Positions 18,536-27,625 of a stretch of 64,000 nt of DNA are shown here, one piece after another. Below the pieces are notes generated by a model. It was not told where the DNA came from. It did no database searches and saw only the letters and a list, made by a program, of their open reading frames with translations. This DNA comes from Halopseudomonas bauzanensis (GTDB lineage: Bacteria > Pseudomonadota > Gammaproteobacteria > Pseudomonadales > Pseudomonadaceae): the NCBI RefSeq assembly GCF_900114735.1, contig NZ_FOUA01000008.1:44725-108724 (forward strand). The letters are read 5' to 3'. The translations under genes and the position numbers were made by a program. Numbering within the stretch: the first letter of the stretch is position 1; each line of letters starts with the position of its first letter.

Positions 18536-19510
18536 TCAGAACAACCGCAGGGTCGGCTCATCCAGCGCAGCGCGCTGTTCGCGCAGGGTGAGGATCTGAT
18601 CGGCCCAGTAGCGCTCGCTGGCAAACCAGGGGAAGTGCATGGGAAACGCCGGGTCATCCCAGCGCCGGGCCAGCCAGGCGCTGTAATGGATCAGCCGCAG
18701 ACTGCGCAGGGATTCGATCAGCGGCAGCTGGCGCGGGTCGAAATCATGGAATTCGTTGTAGCCATCGACCAGTTCCGCCAACTGCGCCTGGCGCTGATCG
18801 CGCTCGCCGGACAACATCATCCACAGATCCTGGATCGCCGGGCCCTGGCGGCAGTCATCCATATCCACCATATACAGCAGCTCATCGCGCCACAGCAGGT
18901 TGCCGACATGCAGATCACCATGCAGGCGAATGGTCTGGTAGGGGTGCTCGCGGACGATGTCATCAATCCGTGCGAGCAGGTCATCGGCTACCGAGAAGTA
19001 CGCCGGACGCAGGTTGGCGGGCACGCTGTCATGTTCACGCAGCCAGGCGATGCTGTCATGGCCGAAGTTCTGCACCGTCAATTCGGGGCGGTGATCGAAG
19101 GGCCGCATGGCGCCGACTGCATGAAGGCGACCCAGCAGGCGGCCGAGCATCAGCAGGTGGTCGGGGTTATCCAGCTCCGGTGCGCGACCACCGAAGCGCT
19201 TGAACAGGCTGAAACGGAAGCCGGCGAATTCGAACAGGGTCTGGCCTTCGACCTGCATCGGCGGAATGACCGGAATGTCCCGTTCGGCCAGTTCCAGAGA
19301 GAACTGATGCTCCTCCAGTATCGCCCCGTCGCTCCAGCGGTCCGGGCGGTAGAACTTGGCGATCAGCGGCTGGCCATCCTCGATCCCGATCTGGAACACG
19401 CGGTTCTCGTAACTGTTCAGCGTCAGGGTGCGGGCATCGCTGATAAAACCCAGCGACTCCACCGCATCCAGCACGGTATCAGGGGTCAGCAGGGCGAACG
19501 GGTGACTCAT
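18536..19510 (-). CDS. srkA: Stress response kinase A (YihE/SrkA)
   Basis: SrkA is a Ser/Thr kinase with an aminoglycoside-phosphotransferase fold that counters stress-induced death in E. coli. The 324-residue protein has the NSYENRVFQIGIEDG nucleotide loop near residue 35, the catalytic IRLHGDLHVGNLLW near residue 200 and the metal-binding YMVDMDDCRQGP just after it. ATG 19510 is preceded by AGAGGA. A TTG two codons upstream is a less likely start. No dsbA follows it here, unlike in E. coli. Confidence 0.9.
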   Translation of the reverse strand: MSHPFALLTPDTVLDAVESLGFISDARTLTLNSYENRVFQIGIEDGQPLIAKFYRPDRWSDGAILEEHQFSLELAERDIPVIPPMQVEGQTLFEFAGFRFSLFKRFGGRAPELDNPDHLLMLGRLLGRLHAVGAMRPFDHRPELTVQNFGHDSIAWLREHDSVPANLRPAYFSVADDLLARIDDIVREHPYQTIRLHGDLHVGNLLWRDELLYMVDMDDCRQGPAIQDLWMMLSGERDQRQAQLAELVDGYNEFHDFDPRQLPLIESLRSLRLIHYSAWLARRWDDPAFPMHFPWFASERYWADQILTLREQRAALDEPTLRLF

Positions 19511-19690
19511 CGACAATTCCTCTGAGCTCCGGGCGATAGCAGCGCAGGAGAGGCTGCCCGCGTGGAGCTATTCAATTGTCCGCAGCTTACAGGTAATCCC
19601 CGGCGCGTTGTAGGCGCGCAGCCATCTACCAAGGAGCTTAGCGGCCAGGCCGCGAACAGGTCGCAGAGAAATGACGCCTGCGCCAGCCAC

Positions 19691-20407
19691 CTATGGGGTG
19701 CGCGCCACACACCAGATACTGACACTCGCCGCCCCGGCAGCCAGCAGGGTGCGGCTGGCTTCGTTGATGGTGGTGCCGGTGGTCACAACGTCATCGATCA
19801 GCGCGATATGCTTGCCGGCCAGACGTTCGGGTTGGCGGCAGGCAAAGGCATTCTGCAGATTCTGCCGGCGCGCCTGGGCGTCGAGACCTTGCTGGGGCGC
19901 TGTCGAGCGCTGGCGCACCAGGGTTTTGCGGTCCAGTGGCAACTTCAGCAGGCGGGCGATCGGGCGAGCCAGTTCCAGTGCCTGGTTGTAGCCCCGTTGC
20001 GCCTGGCGGGCGCGGTGCAGTGGCATGGGTATCAGCATATCGGGAAGGGCTAAGCTATGCTCCTGGTAATGATGGACGACTGCCTGGTGCAGCAGGCGGG
20101 CGAGCAGCCGGCCATAGGTCAGTTGGTGGTTGTACTTGAAGGCCGGGATCAGGCTGTCGAGCGGAAAGCGGTAGCAGAACGGGGTGATCACCTGGGCGAA
20201 AGCGGGTGGCCGTTGCTGACACTGGCCGCATAGCTGGCCCGCCTGGGGTAAGGGTAGTGCACACTGTCGGCAGGCCGGACCCAGCCAGGGAAGATCCGCC
20301 AGGCAGCCATTGCACAGACATTCTGATATGCCGGCCGCAGAGCCGAGGCATAACAGGCAACGGTTGAATTGATCAAAATGCGTCCAGTTGTAAACCTTGA
20401 TGATCAT
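19691..20407 (-). CDS. comF: ComF family phosphoribosyltransferase-like protein
   Basis: The 238-residue protein has an N-terminal zinc-ribbon-like region (CLLC, CLCNGC, CRQC, CGQC within residues 17-70) and a C-terminal PRTase domain with the binding loop HIALIDDVVTTGTTINE near residue 195. ComF proteins take part in DNA uptake or recombination in some bacteria; in pseudomonads the gene sits beside bioB. The start codon and the next six codons lie inside the BirA-type operator, and the KVYNW residues are encoded by its left arm. There is no good ribosome site, so the start is uncertain. Confidence 0.88.
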   Translation of the reverse strand: MIIKVYNWTHFDQFNRCLLCLGSAAGISECLCNGCLADLPWLGPACRQCALPLPQAGQLCGQCQQRPPAFAQVITPFCYRFPLDSLIPAFKYNHQLTYGRLLARLLHQAVVHHYQEHSLALPDMLIPMPLHRARQAQRGYNQALELARPIARLLKLPLDRKTLVRQRSTAPQQGLDAQARRQNLQNAFACRQPERLAGKHIALIDDVVTTGTTINEASRTLLAAGAASVSIWCVARTP

Positions 20408-20420
20408 AAGTGGTTGACAG
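20388..20420. promoter_or_regulatory. BirA-type biotin operator
   Basis: The sequence reads TTGTAAACC, 15 bases, then GGTTGACAG. The proteobacterial BirA operator is TTGTAAACC, 14 to 16 bases, GGTTTACAA, so the left arm is perfect and the right arm matches 7 of 9. It lies between comF and bioB, 64 bp before the bioB ATG, where BirA with biotinyl-AMP would repress bioB. Its left arm also lies within the first codons of comF. Confidence 0.85.
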
Positions 20421-20483
20421 TCTCCCTGCCGTCATTATCATGCCTTGCATAAGAATCCCCACCGACTTCAAGGATATGCCTCG

Positions 20484-21533
20484 ATGACCGCGCCCGTAAC
20501 CCGCCACGACTGGAAACCGGCAGAAGTGCTGACTCTGCTGCGTCAACCTTTCAATGATCTGCTGTTCCAGGCGCAGACGGTGCATCGCCAGCATTTCGAC
20601 GCCAACCGGGTGCAGGTTTCCACCTTGCTGTCGATCAAGACCGGGGCCTGCCCCGAGGATTGCAAGTATTGCCCGCAGTCCGGCCACTACAACACCGGCC
20701 TGGACAAGGAAAAGCTGCTGGAAGTGCAGAAGGTGCTGGACGAGGCCGCCGCGGCCAAGGCCATCGGCGCGACCCGTTTCTGCATGGGGGCAGCCTGGAA
20801 GCATCCTTCCGACAAGGATATGCCCTATGTGCTGCAGATGGTGCGTGGTGTGCGTGAACTGGGTCTCGAAACCTGCATGACCCTGGGCAAACTGACCAAG
20901 GAACAGACCGCTGCCTTGGCCGATGCCGGGCTGGATTACTACAACCACAACCTGGACACCTCGCCGGAGTTCTACGGCAACATCATCACTACCCGCACCT
21001 ACAGCGACCGTCTGCAGACGCTGTCCTACGTGCGCGATGCTGGCATGAAGATCTGTTCTGGCGGGATTCTCGGCATGGGCGAATCGCTGGAGGACCGCGC
21101 CGGTCTGTTGATCCAGCTGGCAAACCTGCCGGAGCACCCGGAGAGCGTGCCGATCAACATGCTGGTCAAGGTTGCCGGCACGCCGTTGGAGAACGTCGAG
21201 GATATCGACCCCTTCGACTTCATCCGCATGCTTGCCGTCGCGCGGATCATGATGCCCAGGTCCCACGTGCGCCTGTCCGCTGGCCGTGAGCAGATGAACG
21301 AGCAGACCCAGGCGCTGGCCTTCTTCGCCGGTGCCAACTCGATCTTCTACGGCGACCGTTTGCTGACCACCAGCAACCCGCAGGCCGAGAAGGACATGCG
21401 CCTGTTTGACCGCCTGGGCATCAAGCCCGAAGAGCGCCAGGAACATGATGATGAAGTGCATCAGGCAGCCATCGAGCAGGCGCTGGTCGAGCAGCGCGAC
21501 AGCCAGATGTTCACCAACGCGGCGGCGGTTTGA
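20484..21533 (+). CDS. bioB: Biotin synthase
   Basis: BioB is the radical SAM enzyme that inserts sulfur into dethiobiotin, the last step of biotin synthesis. The 349-residue protein has the radical SAM cysteine triad in [12 protein letters not shown] (about residues 57-68), the [13 protein letters not shown] segment, and the [11 protein letters not shown] motif. ATG 20484 with AAGGA upstream is preferred; an in-frame TTG farther upstream gives a non-conserved extension. It heads bioB-F-H-C-D, and the BirA-type operator lies just upstream. Confidence 0.97.
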   Translation: MTAPVTRHDWKPAEVLTLLRQPFNDLLFQAQTVHRQHFDANRVQVSTLLSIKTGACPEDCKYCPQSGHYNTGLDKEKLLEVQKVLDEAAAAKAIGATRFCMGAAWKHPSDKDMPYVLQMVRGVRELGLETCMTLGKLTKEQTAALADAGLDYYNHNLDTSPEFYGNIITTRTYSDRLQTLSYVRDAGMKICSGGILGMGESLEDRAGLLIQLANLPEHPESVPINMLVKVAGTPLENVEDIDPFDFIRMLAVARIMMPRSHVRLSAGREQMNEQTQALAFFAGANSIFYGDRLLTTSNPQAEKDMRLFDRLGIKPEERQEHDDEVHQAAIEQALVEQRDSQMFTNAAAV

Positions 21534-21597
21534 ACGCCGCTGCGGGCTGCTAGCTATCCGCTTGAACGTGTTTGCCGATAACCGAACCTGACCCTGT

Positions 21598-21626
21598 GCG
21601 GCAAGCTGTTACTGACAGCCTGCCGC
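21598..21626. other. Stem-loop between bioB and bioF
   Basis: GCGGCA-A-GCTGT, a five-base loop, then ACAGC-C-TGCCGC form an 11-pair stem with one A/C mismatch. It lies in the 111 bp gap between bioB and bioF and lacks a U-run, so it may set mRNA stability or relative expression of bioB within the operon. It is not a clear terminator. Confidence 0.5.
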
Positions 21627-21644
21627 CCGCATCTGCGTGAGCCT

Positions 21645-22817
21645 ATGCCTTTCGATCTTTCTTCACGCCTGGCCGAGCGCCGCGCCGCCCACCTCTACCG
21701 CCAGCGCCCGTTGCTGACCTCGCCGCAGGACGTGCATATAAGCGTTGATGGTCAGCCGCTGCTGGCTTTCTGCAGCAATGATTACCTGGGCCTGGCCAAC
21801 CATCCCGAGATCGCCGAGGCGATGGTCGAAGGCGTACGCCGTTGGGGTGTGGGTGGTGGTGCTTCGCACCTGGTGATCGGTCACAGCGAGGCGCATCACC
21901 AGCTGGAAGAGGCGCTGGCTGCATTGACCGGTCGGCCGCGGGTGCTGCTGATGTCCAGCGGTTACACCGCCAACCTGGGGGCCATCACTGCGCTGGTCGG
22001 GCAGGGCGATACCGTATTGCAGGACCGGCTTAACCATGCCTCGCTGCTGGATGCCGGATTGCTGAGCGGGGCGCGCTTTTCCCGCTATCTGCACAATGAT
22101 GTGGCGAGTCTGGAGAAGCGCCTGGCCAAGGCCACCGGCAACACACTGGTGGTTACCGACGGCGTGTTCAGCATGGACGGCGACCTGGCCGATCTACCCG
22201 CCCTGTGCGCCGCCGCCCGCCAGCGCGATGCCTGGGTCATGGTGGATGATGCCCACGGCTTCGGCTGTCTCGGCGCCACGGGCGCTGGCATAGTCGAGCA
22301 ATACGGACTGGGCTTGGACGACGTTCAGGTACTGGTCGGCACCCTGGGTAAGGCCTTCGGTACCGCCGGCGCCTTTATCGCGGGCAGCGAAGAGCTGATC
22401 GAGACCCTGATCCAGTTTGCCCGACCCTATATCTACACGACCAGCCAGCCTCCGGCTGTGGCCTGGGCAACCTTGAAAAGCCTGCAATTGCTGCGTGATG
22501 AGAGCTGGCGCCGGGAGCATCTGGCGCGACTGATTGCGCGTTTTCGTGCCGGCGCCAGTGCGCTGGGGCTGCAACTGATGGACAGCGCCACGCCGATCCA
22601 GCCGCTGCTGGTTGGTGACAGTGCGCGGGCCATGCAGTTGTCCGCCGGCCTGCGCGAGCGCGGCATTCTGGTCACCGCCATCCGCCCACCCACAGTGCCG
22701 CAGGGCACGGCCCGGTTGCGGGTGACGCTATCGGCGGCGCACAGTGAAGCTGACATCGACCGCCTGCTGGAAGCATTGCAGCAGACCTTGAGCTATTTGC
22801 CGGAGATCGAGGCATGA
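21645..22817 (+). CDS. bioF: 8-amino-7-oxononanoate synthase
   Basis: BioF is a PLP enzyme that condenses pimeloyl-ACP with L-alanine. The 390-residue length is normal. It shows [14 protein letters not shown] near residue 42, [23 protein letters not shown] with the PLP-binding aspartate and histidine near residue 205, and [12 protein letters not shown] with the Schiff-base lysine near residue 236. The next gene, bioH, overlaps its stop by 4 bp. The ribosome site is weak. Confidence 0.96.
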   Translation: MPFDLSSRLAERRAAHLYRQRPLLTSPQDVHISVDGQPLLAFCSNDYLGLANHPEIAEAMVEGVRRWGVGGGASHLVIGHSEAHHQLEEALAALTGRPRVLLMSSGYTANLGAITALVGQGDTVLQDRLNHASLLDAGLLSGARFSRYLHNDVASLEKRLAKATGNTLVVTDGVFSMDGDLADLPALCAAARQRDAWVMVDDAHGFGCLGATGAGIVEQYGLGLDDVQVLVGTLGKAFGTAGAFIAGSEELIETLIQFARPYIYTTSQPPAVAWATLKSLQLLRDESWRREHLARLIARFRAGASALGLQLMDSATPIQPLLVGDSARAMQLSAGLRERGILVTAIRPPTVPQGTARLRVTLSAAHSEADIDRLLEALQQTLSYLPEIEA

Positions 22818-23530
22818 AGAACATCACCCTGCTGCCGGGCTGGGCGCTGGCACCGCAGAATATGCAGCCGCTGCGTGAAGCACTGCTCGAGCGCCTTTCT
22901 GATATCAATGTGGACATCCTGCCGCTGCCGGCGATTCAGCTGTCCAGCCTGGAAACCGACCTGAGCAGCCTGGCCCAGCGGATCAAGCCCGGCGTGCTGA
23001 TCGGCTGGTCACTGGGCGGCATGCTGGCGGTACAACTGCACCGGCGTTTCCCCGAGCACTTCGGACAGGTCGCCACCCTGGCAGCCAACGCCTGCTTCGT
23101 CGCGCGCAAGAGCTGGGCGGCGGCCATGTCCACGGAGACCTTCAAGGCTTTCTATAACGATTATCGCGAGGCGCCGGAGAAAACCCTCAAGCGCTTCGGC
23201 CTGCTGGTAGCCCAAGGCAGTGCCGACGCCCGGCAGCTGGCAAAGCAGCTGGCCTGGGACAATCAGGACCCCGAGCAGCGTCTGCACGGTCTGGCGGTGC
23301 TGGGCATGCTCGACAACCGCGTGGCCTTGAGCAAGCCGACCCAGCCGATGCTGCATTGTCTGGGCGCGCAGGATGCGCTGCTGCCGGAGGCGGCGGCGCA
23401 AGATCTTGCCATGTTGCATGAAGGGTCGCGGGTAGCAATCCATTCCCACGCCAGCCATGCCTTGCCGCTGGAACAGCCGCTGTGGCTGGCTGAGGAAATC
23501 GCCGGCTGGCTGGAGCGCCAGCATGCCTGA
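22814..23530 (+). CDS. bioH: Pimeloyl-ACP methyl ester carboxylesterase
   Basis: BioH removes the methyl group from pimeloyl-ACP methyl ester, ending the BioC-dependent synthesis of the biotin carbon chain. The 238-residue alpha/beta hydrolase has [11 protein letters not shown] at the N terminus, the nucleophile elbow IGWSLGGML with the serine near residue 64, and [12 protein letters not shown] with the catalytic histidine near residue 216. It overlaps bioF by 4 bp and bioC by 8 bp, so all three are coupled. Confidence 0.94.
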   Translation: MKNITLLPGWALAPQNMQPLREALLERLSDINVDILPLPAIQLSSLETDLSSLAQRIKPGVLIGWSLGGMLAVQLHRRFPEHFGQVATLAANACFVARKSWAAAMSTETFKAFYNDYREAPEKTLKRFGLLVAQGSADARQLAKQLAWDNQDPEQRLHGLAVLGMLDNRVALSKPTQPMLHCLGAQDALLPEAAAQDLAMLHEGSRVAIHSHASHALPLEQPLWLAEEIAGWLERQHA

Positions 23531-24311
23531 ACAGCGGCCAGACAAGCGCCTGGTCGCCGACTCCTTCAGTCGTGCAGCTGCAACGTACGATCAGGCCGCC
23601 GCCCTACAGCGCGCGGTGGGCAGTAACCTGCTCGCGCGACTGCCCGCTGAATTTGCGCCGACTGAGCTGGTAGATCTGGGCTGCGGTACCGGTTATTTCA
23701 GTCGCGCTCTGCAGGCGCGTTATGGCCAGCAAGTGATCGGTCTTGATCTGGCCGAAGGCATGCTGCGCCACGCCCGGCAAACCAGCCCGCTGATCAGCGG
23801 CTGGGTGGCGGCCGACGCCGAAGCCTTGCCGCTGCGGGCGAACTCCCAGGACCTGATCTTTTCCAGCCTGGCGCTGCAATGGTGCCCCGACCTGGCTCGC
23901 GTGCTGCACGAAGCCTATCGGGTACTGCGCCCTGGCGGTTGCCTGGCATTCAATACATTGCTTGAAGGCAGCCTGCATGAGCTGCGCACCGCCTGGCGGG
24001 CAGTGGATGACTTCGTCCACGTCAACCGCTTCATGCCGGCGGAAGAGCTGCACAGCATTCTTGCGACGGGTGAATTCGGCGATTGGCGCTGTGAGGTCGA
24101 AGAGCACCAGTTGTACTACCAGCGCCTCGGTGAACTCACCCAGGAACTCAAGGCGCTGGGCGCGCATAACGTCAACCCTGGCCGCCCCGGTGGGCTGACC
24201 GGGCGGGCGCGGCTGCGCCGCCTGACTGACGCCTATGAGCCATTTCGCACTGATCAGGGGCTGCCTGCCAGCTGGCAGGTGGCGCAGATTCTCATGTTCA
24301 AACCCGCATGA
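23523..24311 (+). CDS. bioC: Malonyl-ACP O-methyltransferase
   Basis: BioC methylates malonyl-ACP with SAM so that fatty acid synthase can extend it to the pimeloyl chain. The 262-residue protein begins [19 protein letters not shown] and has the SAM motif LVDLGCGTGYFS near residue 53, the LALQWCPD motif and RVLRPGGCLAF. The start at 23523 overlaps the bioH stop; the upstream in-frame extension runs through bioH and is rejected. It sits in its usual place between bioH and bioD. Confidence 0.95.
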   Translation: MPEQRPDKRLVADSFSRAAATYDQAAALQRAVGSNLLARLPAEFAPTELVDLGCGTGYFSRALQARYGQQVIGLDLAEGMLRHARQTSPLISGWVAADAEALPLRANSQDLIFSSLALQWCPDLARVLHEAYRVLRPGGCLAFNTLLEGSLHELRTAWRAVDDFVHVNRFMPAEELHSILATGEFGDWRCEVEEHQLYYQRLGELTQELKALGAHNVNPGRPGGLTGRARLRRLTDAYEPFRTDQGLPASWQVAQILMFKPA

Positions 24312-24325
24312 AACGGAGACCCGAC

Positions 24326-25030
24326 ATGCCCCAGCGTTATTTCATCACCGGCACCGATACCGAAATCGGCAAGACCACCATCGCCGCCGGGTTGCTGCAC
24401 GCAGCGCGGCAGCGCGGCTTGACCACCGCCGCGGTGAAACCGGTCGCAGCAGGTTGTGAAGTCACGCCGGAAGGTTTGCGCAACGACGACGCCCTGGCCT
24501 TGCAGGCCGAATGCTCGCCGCCGCTGGATTACGCTGCGCTCAACCCGGTAGCACTGGCGCCGCCGATCGCGCCGCATATCGCTGCCCGGGAAGCAGGGCT
24601 CCAGCTTTCCGCTAGCCGGCTCGCTGATGCCTGTTTCCGGGTCTTCGAGCGTGGTGCCGACCTGACATTGGTGGAAGGGGCTGGCGGCTGGCGAGTGCCG
24701 CTGAACGATGACCAGACTCTGGCCGATCTGGCCCAGGAGCTGGGCGAGCCGGTAATCCTGGTGGTGGGCTTGCGCCTGGGGTGCATAAATCATGCGCTGC
24801 TGACCGCCGAGGCAATCGCCGCCGACGGTCTGCGGCTGGCCGGCTGGGTGGCCAACCAGGTCGATCCGCAGATGGATCGCCAGCAACATAATCTGGAAAC
24901 GCTCAAGGCGATGCTGTCGGCGCCCTGTCTGGGAGTAGTGCCGCGGGTGAAAGGGGGGCGGCCGGCGGAAATTGCCAAATACCTCGCACTGGATACGCTG
25001 CTCGAGCCGACCGCCGGTCTGTCATCCTGA
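24326..25030 (+). CDS. bioD: ATP-dependent dethiobiotin synthetase
   Basis: BioD closes the ureido ring of dethiobiotin using CO2 and ATP. The 234-residue protein begins MPQRYFITGTDTEIGKTT, which includes the P-loop, and carries AAVKPVAAGCE with the substrate lysine and LVEGAGGWRVPL near residue 112. GGAG seven bases upstream favours ATG 24326 over the ATG at 24308 that overlaps the bioC stop. It is the last biotin gene of the operon. Confidence 0.95.
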   Translation: MPQRYFITGTDTEIGKTTIAAGLLHAARQRGLTTAAVKPVAAGCEVTPEGLRNDDALALQAECSPPLDYAALNPVALAPPIAPHIAAREAGLQLSASRLADACFRVFERGADLTLVEGAGGWRVPLNDDQTLADLAQELGEPVILVVGLRLGCINHALLTAEAIAADGLRLAGWVANQVDPQMDRQQHNLETLKAMLSAPCLGVVPRVKGGRPAEIAKYLALDTLLEPTAGLSS

Positions 25031-25078
25031 AACGACATGTGCTTGAATGGGCATATTGCCACTATGTGAGCTTATGCC

Positions 25079-25387
25079 ATGGCCTCGCTCGATCTACTTT
25101 CCTCCGGCTTTGACGCCGTACGTCAGGGTCAGTACCGCGCCAATACCGCCGCCGCAGAGATCGCCCGCGCCGGCGCGCCGATCAGCGCATCGGCGGCCGC
25201 CACCATTCCCCTGCAACCCGCCACCGGCCAGCCGGCGGCGACCACTCAGGTCGACAGCAACCGGCCGGTGAATCTGGCCAACAGCCTGGTCGAACTGCAG
25301 CAGGCGCAACGGGAAGTCGAGGCGGGTGCCTCGGTTATCGATACCGCCGATGAAGTGCTGGGTACGCTGATCGACATCCGGGCTTGA
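25079..25387 (+). CDS. Small protein with flagellar-rod-like C terminus
   Basis: The 102-residue protein has a low-complexity alanine/proline/threonine middle. Its C terminus (NSLVELQQAQREVEAGASVI, then DTADEVLGTLIDI) resembles the C-terminal helix of FlgB/FlgC/FlgG rod and hook proteins. The N terminus (LLSSGFDAVRQGQYRANTAA) also recalls the paired helix of these proteins. No flagellar genes are nearby, and a small gene in this spot after bioD is common in pseudomonads. The resemblance is clear; a flagellar role is not established. Confidence 0.65.
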   Translation: MASLDLLSSGFDAVRQGQYRANTAAAEIARAGAPISASAAATIPLQPATGQPAATTQVDSNRPVNLANSLVELQQAQREVEAGASVIDTADEVLGTLIDIRA

Positions 25388-25418
25388 CCGGTTTTCCCGG
25401 GCGTTATCCAACAGGCTG

Positions 25419-25442
25419 TTCGCGAGTAAGCCCGCTCCCACA
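25419..25442 (-). repeat. Pseudomonas-type REP palindrome
   Basis: On the minus strand the sequence is TGTGGGAGCGGGCTTACTCG followed by CGAA, nearly the standard TGTGGGAGCGGGCTTGCTCGCGAA REP of Pseudomonas. It lies 32 bp after the small rod-like gene, in the gene-free 25388-25734 stretch that also holds a promoter and PsrA-type box. I see no partner copy close enough to form a REP doublet. Confidence 0.75.
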
Positions 25443-25631
25443 ATAGGATTCCTGATAATGGCTGAGCACCCGCTCGACCAGCGGAGTGCCTGAAATATCT
25501 TTCATCGAGCTGGTGCTCGACGCCCCCCAGGAATGCTGCGCTGCATAACGCACACGCCCGATCCCAACTCTGCGACCTTTACTGCTAATCTCGAACTTCA
25601 CCATGTTCCCCGGTTTTTCATCCGGCGGGGC

Positions 25632-25660
25632 TTGACATTGCTGTGGCTGAAACGTAAGTT
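25632..25660 (+). promoter_or_regulatory. Sigma-70-type promoter for acyl-CoA dehydrogenase
   Basis: TTGACA (25632-25637), a 17-base spacer and TAAGTT (25655-25660) lie about 75 bp before the dehydrogenase start. The -35 is a perfect consensus and the -10 matches 3 of 6. The PsrA-type box begins two bases later, over the expected transcription start. Confidence 0.6.
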
Positions 25661-25661
25661 T

Positions 25662-25675
25662 CAAACACGCGTTTG
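25662..25675. promoter_or_regulatory. PsrA-type fatty-acid regulator box
   Basis: CAAAC-ACGC-GTTTG is a perfect palindrome matching the Pseudomonas PsrA consensus (C/G)AAAC-N2-4-GTTT(G/C). PsrA represses beta-oxidation genes and is released by long-chain fatty acids. The site lies directly downstream of the putative -10 of the acyl-CoA dehydrogenase promoter, a position suited to repression. PsrA itself is not encoded in this window. Confidence 0.75.
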
Positions 25676-25734
25676 AATGGGCCCTGTGGCTCGTCGCCGT
25701 CCCGAATCCTGAAATAATCGTTGAGGTCAGTACC

Positions 25735-27540
25735 ATGCCAGAATACAAGGCTCCCCTGCGTGACATCCGTTTTGTTCGCGACGAAGTACTGGGTTATGAA
25801 GAACATTACAGCAGTCTGCCGGGATGCGAAGATGCTACTCCCGACATGGTCAGTGCCATTCTCGAGGAAGGTGCCAAATTCTGTGAACAGGTCATCGCCC
25901 CGCTGAACCGCGTCGGTGACACCGAAGGCTGCACCTGGTCTCCCGAGGGCGTGAAGACGCCGACCGGCTTCAAGGAAGCCTACGAGCAGTTCGTCGAAGG
26001 CGGCTGGCCGAGCCTGTCGCTGGACCCTGAGTACGGCGGCCAGGGCCTGCCCGACTCCCTGGGACTGGCCGTCAGTGAAATGGTTGGCCAGGCCAACTGG
26101 TCCTGGGGCATGTACCCCGGCCTGTCCCACGGCGCGATGAACACCATCGAAGCCCACGGCACCGACGAGCAGAAGCAGGTCTACCTGACCAAGCTGGTAT
26201 CCGGCCAGTGGACCGGCACCATGTGCCTGACCGAACCCCATTGCGGCACCGACCTGGGCATGCTGCGCACCAAGGCCGAGCCGGCCAGCGATGGCAGCTA
26301 CAAGATTTCCGGTACCAAGATCTTCATCTCCTCCGGTGAGCATGACATGGCCGAGAACATCGTCCACATCGTACTCGCTCGCCTGCCCGATGCTCCGGCC
26401 GGCACCAAGGGTATTTCCCTGTTCATCGTGCCCAAGGTTCTGCCGAACGCTGCTGGCGAAAACGGCGAGCGTAACGGTGTCAGCTGCGGTTCGCTAGAAC
26501 ACAAGATGGGTATCCACGGTAACGCCACCTGCGTGATGAACTTCGACGGCGCCACCGGCTTTTTGATCGGGCCGCCGAACAAAGGCCTGAACTGCATGTT
26601 CACCTTCATGAACACCGCACGCCTGGGCACCGCACTGCAGGGCCTGGCCCATGCCGAAGTCGCCTTCCAGGGTGGCATCAAGTACGCCCGTGAGCGTCTG
26701 CAAATGCGTGCTCTGACCGGCCCGAAAGCCCCGGAAAAGCCCGCCGACCCGATCATCGTGCATCCGGACGTGCGCCGCATGCTGCTGACCATGAAAGCCT
26801 TCGCCGAAGGCAACCGCGCCATGGTGTACTTCGCTGCCCAGCAGGTCGACATCATCAAGCGCAGCACCGACGAAGAGCAGAAGAAGCACGCCGATTCCCT
26901 GCTGGCCTTCCTGACCCCGATCGCCAAGGCGTTCATGACCGAAGTCGGCTTCGAAGCGGCCAACCACGGTGTGCAGATCTACGGTGGCCACGGCTTTATT
27001 TCCGAGTGGGGCATGGAGCAGAACGTGCGTGATTCGCGCATCTCCATGCTGTACGAAGGCACCACCGGTATCCAGGCGCTGGACCTGCTGGGCCGCAAAG
27101 TACTGATGACTCAGGGCGCGACCCTGCAGAACTTCACCAAGATCGTGCACAAGTTCTGCAAAGGCCAGGAAGGCAACGAGACCATTCAGGAATTCGTCGG
27201 CCCGCTGGCAACCCTGAACAAGGAATGGGCTGACCTGACCATGAAGGTCGGCATGGCTGCCATGAAGGACCGCGAGATGGTCGGTGCCGCCTCGGTGGAT
27301 TACCTGATGTACTCCGGTTACGTCTGCCTGGCCTACTTCTGGGCCGACATGGCTCGCGTAGCTGCCGAGAAACTGGCTTCCGGCGAAGGCGATGCTGCCT
27401 TCTACAAGGCCAAGCTGCAGACCGCGCGTTTCTACTACCAGCGCATCCTGCCGCGTACCCGCACCCACGTTGAAGCCATGCTGTCCGGTTCTGCGAACCT
27501 GATGGACATGGACGAAGAGAGCTTCTCGCTGGGCTACTGA
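25735..27540 (+). CDS. Acyl-CoA dehydrogenase, long form, PsrA-type control
   Basis: The 601-residue FAD enzyme is a beta-oxidation dehydrogenase of the long bacterial form with the extra C-terminal domain. It shows MCLTEPHCGTDLGMLRTKAE near residue 163, ISGTKIFISSGEHDMAENIVH, and IYGGHGFISEWGMEQNVRD near residue 417. It is paralogous to 16574-18376. The locus after bioD matches the P. aeruginosa PA0506 position. The promoter with the PsrA-type box upstream and the intrinsic terminator downstream make it a single-gene unit induced by fatty acids, by inference. Confidence 0.93.
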   Translation: MPEYKAPLRDIRFVRDEVLGYEEHYSSLPGCEDATPDMVSAILEEGAKFCEQVIAPLNRVGDTEGCTWSPEGVKTPTGFKEAYEQFVEGGWPSLSLDPEYGGQGLPDSLGLAVSEMVGQANWSWGMYPGLSHGAMNTIEAHGTDEQKQVYLTKLVSGQWTGTMCLTEPHCGTDLGMLRTKAEPASDGSYKISGTKIFISSGEHDMAENIVHIVLARLPDAPAGTKGISLFIVPKVLPNAAGENGERNGVSCGSLEHKMGIHGNATCVMNFDGATGFLIGPPNKGLNCMFTFMNTARLGTALQGLAHAEVAFQGGIKYARERLQMRALTGPKAPEKPADPIIVHPDVRRMLLTMKAFAEGNRAMVYFAAQQVDIIKRSTDEEQKKHADSLLAFLTPIAKAFMTEVGFEAANHGVQIYGGHGFISEWGMEQNVRDSRISMLYEGTTGIQALDLLGRKVLMTQGATLQNFTKIVHKFCKGQEGNETIQEFVGPLATLNKEWADLTMKVGMAAMKDREMVGAASVDYLMYSGYVCLAYFWADMARVAAEKLASGEGDAAFYKAKLQTARFYYQRILPRTRTHVEAMLSGSANLMDMDEESFSLGY

Positions 27541-27565
27541 TAGCCTCGCGTTGAGTGATCTGCGA

Positions 27566-27598
27566 AGCCGCTCCCGGTTGCCGGGGGCGGCTTTTTTG
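27566..27598 (+). terminator. Intrinsic terminator after acyl-CoA dehydrogenase
   Basis: AGCCGCTCCCGG, loop TTG, then CCGGGGGCGGCT is followed by a run of six T. It lies 26 bp after the dehydrogenase stop and has a strong GC stem. Confidence 0.9.
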
Positions 27599-27625
27599 TT
27601 GTGTGGTGCGGCTGGTTCTGTGTCG

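Noticed and set aside
17222..19525. 767-codon open frame on the plus strand
   Set aside because: It runs antisense through the acyl-CoA dehydrogenase and srkA, both well supported by motifs. It is a GC-rich shadow frame.
25404..25766. 120-codon minus-strand frame between the rod-like gene and the acyl-CoA dehydrogenase
   Set aside because: It crosses the REP palindrome, the PsrA-type box and the dehydrogenase promoter and start. No family is recognisable. A shorter version from the methionine at about 25603 cannot be fully excluded.
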